From NCBI GenBank assembly GCA_946613955.1, contig CAMOGC010000084.1, positions 1 to 7,208 of the forward strand: a DNA stretch of 7,208 nucleotides, given 5' to 3'. The notes beneath the pieces are model-generated. The model saw only the letters and a list, made by a program, of their open reading frames with translations, did not search any database and was not told the DNA's origin. This document shows positions 5,729-7,208 of this stretch, one piece after another. The stretch comes from an uncultured Clostridia bacterium. GTDB lineage: Bacteria > Bacillota_A > Clostridia > Christensenellales > Aristaeellaceae. Position 1 is the stretch's first letter; each line of letters opens with the position of its first letter. Position numbers and translations under genes: made by a program.

Positions 5729-7024
5729 TCAGACCTCCTCCGCCAGGTCGGCCAGGGTTTCGGCGATGGAGCGGACGCTTTCGCTGAGCGCGCCGGTCAT
5801 CTCCTGGATCTTCGCCAGCGCCTGATCGGTCTTTTCCCTCTCCGCCAGATCCGGGATGGCCTCGACCCGCTGGCTCAGGGAGGCGATCTGCCGGGACAGC
5901 TCTTCATTCTGCTTCTCCATCTTCGCCATCAGCTCCGCCGCCCGCCGGTCGAAGCCCTCGTCCCGCTCCCGGTTCTGCTTCATCTCCGCCACATAGGCGT
6001 CAAACTTGGTCAGCGTCTCCTCCGTCAGCTGGCGCAGCGTCTGGGCGTCCCGCACGATCCCGCCGGCGGAGCGCAGGGTTTCCTCCGCCTGCCGGGCGGC
6101 CAGGGTCTGGCTGTTGGAAACCGCGTCCATGGTGGCCCCCAGGGACGTAAACTGGCTGCCCAGGGAGCGGTTCATTTCCTCCAGGAAGCGGCCGACGATC
6201 CGGTTCACCCCTTCGATCTGGTTCCGGGTCGCCCCGACGATGAACCGATCCATCGACGCGGAAACCGGATCCATGGCCCGGGTGATGGCCAGCCCCACGT
6301 TCTCCGCCAGCCGGTCCGCCAGGGTCTCGTTGATGCCGGAAAGCATATGGTTCCGGTCCTGGTTCTGGCAGATGAGCTGGACGTCGTTGTCCAGCGGACG
6401 GCTCATGGCCAGCTGGGTAAAGCTGGAGACGAAATCGTCGATGGCCCGGTAGCTGGAGCCCTGGGAAATCCGGTTCAGCATGTTGAAAACCAGGGAGCAG
6501 CTGATGCCGGCCACGGAGGTGCCGAAGGCGAAGCGCATGCCGCTGAGCAGGTTCGGAATTCCGGCGATCAGCTGGGTGGCGTCGGCAAAGTTCAGGCTGC
6601 TCAGCCCCCGGGACAGGCCCATAAACGTTCCCAGAATGCCCAGGGAGGTCAGCAGGTTCGGAATCAGCTCCGCCAGCGTGGCGTTCCCATGGCTGTGGGT
6701 CACGGTATCGTCGTTGATATAGTCCTCGACATTGGTGGGCAGCCCCCGACGGTCCAGCTGCTCGGCGTTCTGCAGGAAGCGGAGCCAGCTGCCCCGCATC
6801 CGCCGCCCCATAAAGGAGGCTTCCTGCCAGATCGGCTTCCCCGTGGACCCGGCGTGATCCTGCAGCTTTCGGATCGCCCGGCGCAGCGCCCCGGTGGTGT
6901 TCCACAGGGGCAGAAGGCATTTGAGAAATCCGATCAGGGTCACGACGGCGATGGCGCCGTACACAATATAATCCGCCAGATCCGGCAGGATGGCGGTCAC
7001 CTTCGACAGGTCAGGCAAGGTCAT
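5729..7024 (-). CDS. MotA/TolQ/ExbB (ZorA-like) proton-channel subunit with helical tail
   Basis: 431-residue inner-membrane protein. Hydrophobic segments lie at about 19-41, 119-141 and 161-185. The second and third carry the MotA/TolQ/ExbB pattern: IPNLLTSLGILGTFMGL (121-137) and GMRFAFGTSVAGISCSL (162-178), with Thr133 and Thr169/Ser170 as candidate ion-path residues. Residues 186-431 form a mostly helical cytoplasmic tail with coiled-coil stretches (about 310-430), as in ZorA and unlike the shorter MotA, TolQ or ExbB. With the OmpA-domain partner it should form a pentamer-dimer, ion-driven stator. The start ATG 7024 has AAGGAGGG (7032-7039) at 7-nt spacing and is the first gene after the promoter. 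Zorya is the nearest named system, but its effector genes are absent, so I withhold a gene symbol. Confidence 0.9.
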   Translation of the reverse strand: MTLPDLSKVTAILPDLADYIVYGAIAVVTLIGFLKCLLPLWNTTGALRRAIRKLQDHAGSTGKPIWQEASFMGRRMRGSWLRFLQNAEQLDRRGLPTNVEDYINDDTVTHSHGNATLAELIPNLLTSLGILGTFMGLSRGLSSLNFADATQLIAGIPNLLSGMRFAFGTSVAGISCSLVFNMLNRISQGSSYRAIDDFVSSFTQLAMSRPLDNDVQLICQNQDRNHMLSGINETLADRLAENVGLAITRAMDPVSASMDRFIVGATRNQIEGVNRIVGRFLEEMNRSLGSQFTSLGATMDAVSNSQTLAARQAEETLRSAGGIVRDAQTLRQLTEETLTKFDAYVAEMKQNRERDEGFDRRAAELMAKMEKQNEELSRQIASLSQRVEAIPDLAEREKTDQALAKIQEMTGALSESVRSIAETLADLAEEV

Positions 7025-7056
7025 TCCTCAGCCCTCCTTCAGGAAATCTTTCCTTC

Positions 7057-7085
7057 ATTATATCATCTTTGTTTGGAAATGCAAA
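7057..7085 (-). promoter_or_regulatory. Promoter of the stator operon
   Basis: Minus-strand consensus -10 TATAAT (7057-7062) with an extended TGA before it, 17-bp spacer and -35 TTTGCA (7080-7085). The predicted start near 7050 gives a leader of about 26 nt before the first gene. An inverted repeat overlaps the -35. Confidence 0.82.
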
Positions 7086-7108
7086 TGAAACATTATGTTA
7101 ACATTTCC
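7075..7108. repeat. Inverted repeat overlapping the operon -35, possible operator
   Basis: GGAAATG (7075-7081) and CATTTCC (7102-7108) form a perfect 7-bp inverted repeat separated by 20 bp. It overlaps the -35 box at 7080-7085. The spacer holds a smaller dyad AACAT/ATGTT (7089-7093 with 7095-7099). The placement would suit repressor or activator binding; AT-rich sequence makes chance dyads common. Confidence 0.35.
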
Positions 7109-7114
7109 TGGCGT

Positions 7115-7146
7115 GCCACAAAAAAAGCTCCCCTTTCAGGAAGCTT
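7115..7146 (-). terminator. Intrinsic terminator of an off-window minus-strand gene
   Basis: On the minus strand AAAAGCTTCC and GGGAGCTTTT pair around a 6-nt loop and run into a seven-T tract. The one non-Watson-Crick position is a G-U wobble in minus-strand RNA but an A-C mismatch in plus-strand RNA, which favours minus-strand use. It separates the stator operon from whatever is transcribed from the right. Confidence 0.8.
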
Positions 7147-7208
7147 TTCTTTCGGCCCAGGGAGCCGATGTCCCCGTTTTTTCACCCGCTATGTGAAGCA
7201 GGCTGGTG
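7147..7208 (-). other. 3' end of a neighbouring minus-strand transcript
   Basis: Two small hairpins precede the terminator: TTCAC/GTGAA (7181-7185 with 7193-7197) and TCGGC/GCCGA (7152-7156 with 7164-7168), each with a 7-nt loop. One minus-strand frame stays open from the edge to a TGA in the terminator, another stops near 7182-7184. The segment is too short to tell a protein tail from a 3' UTR or a structured RNA. Confidence 0.35.

Noticed and set aside
6000..6920. A 306-residue open frame on the minus strand
   Set aside because: It is another frame inside the channel-subunit gene. Pro/Gly/Arg/His-rich composition and lack of a ribosome binding site mark it as a shadow.
4763..7024. Flagellar motA/motB
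   Set aside because: The long cytoplasmic tail, the very long coiled coil and the absence of flagellar or chemotaxis genes argue against it.
3702..7085. Canonical Zorya defence system
   Set aside because: The ZorA/ZorB-like pair is present, but no ZorC, ZorD, ZorE, ZorF or ZorG-like gene lies in the bounded unit.
7147..7208. tRNA or SRP RNA end
   Set aside because: The 7-nt loops lack a T-loop consensus and no acceptor or CCA end is seen. The SRP RNA core sequence is absent.

Overview
The window looks like chromosomal DNA from a GC-rich Clostridia-type Bacillota, probably gut or rumen. The case rests on a DUF951 protein, an EF-G2-like paralog, strong AGGAGG ribosome binding sites and promoters with extended -10 elements. 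The genus cannot be read from the sequence. There is no sign of mobile elements, CRISPR, tRNA or rRNA, and no gene-free stretch reaches 300 bases.

Left part (1-1427). The 5' part of an EF-G-like translational GTPase runs off the left edge on the minus strand. Upstream of it, also on the minus strand, is glutamate racemase (murI). A compact intergenic region (about 1345-1501) carries two back-to-back promoters whose -35 boxes are only 4 bp apart: one drives murI leftward, the other drives a rightward two-gene unit.

Middle (1399-3635). The rightward unit has a leader hairpin, a 68-residue DUF951 protein with Cys pairs, and a 573-residue polytopic membrane protein that resembles GT-C glycosyltransferases and is probably translationally coupled to it. 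A gene-free 3' region of about 160 nt, rich in inverted repeats, leads to a perfect GC-rich terminator hairpin at 3602-3627. This lies between convergent genes and can serve both.

Right part (3702-7085, minus strand) is the most interesting segment. A strong extended -10 promoter drives a tight operon of three genes: a MotA/TolQ/ExbB (ZorA-like) channel subunit with a long helical tail, a MotB/ZorB-like OmpA-domain partner with a proton-site Asp and an unusually long coiled coil, and a small membrane-anchored protein of unknown family. A fourth gene, for a small Tyr-rich secreted protein, follows with its own promoter. Known Zorya anti-phage systems pair ZorAB with cytoplasmic effectors (ZorC/ZorD, ZorE, or ZorF/ZorG). 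Here the unit is bounded on both sides by terminators, has no room for such genes, and carries two exported small proteins instead. The inference is an ion-driven, peptidoglycan-anchored stator complex with extracytoplasmic partners, not a canonical Zorya system.

At the right edge, a minus-strand terminator preceded by two small hairpins marks the end of a neighbouring transcript whose body lies outside the window.
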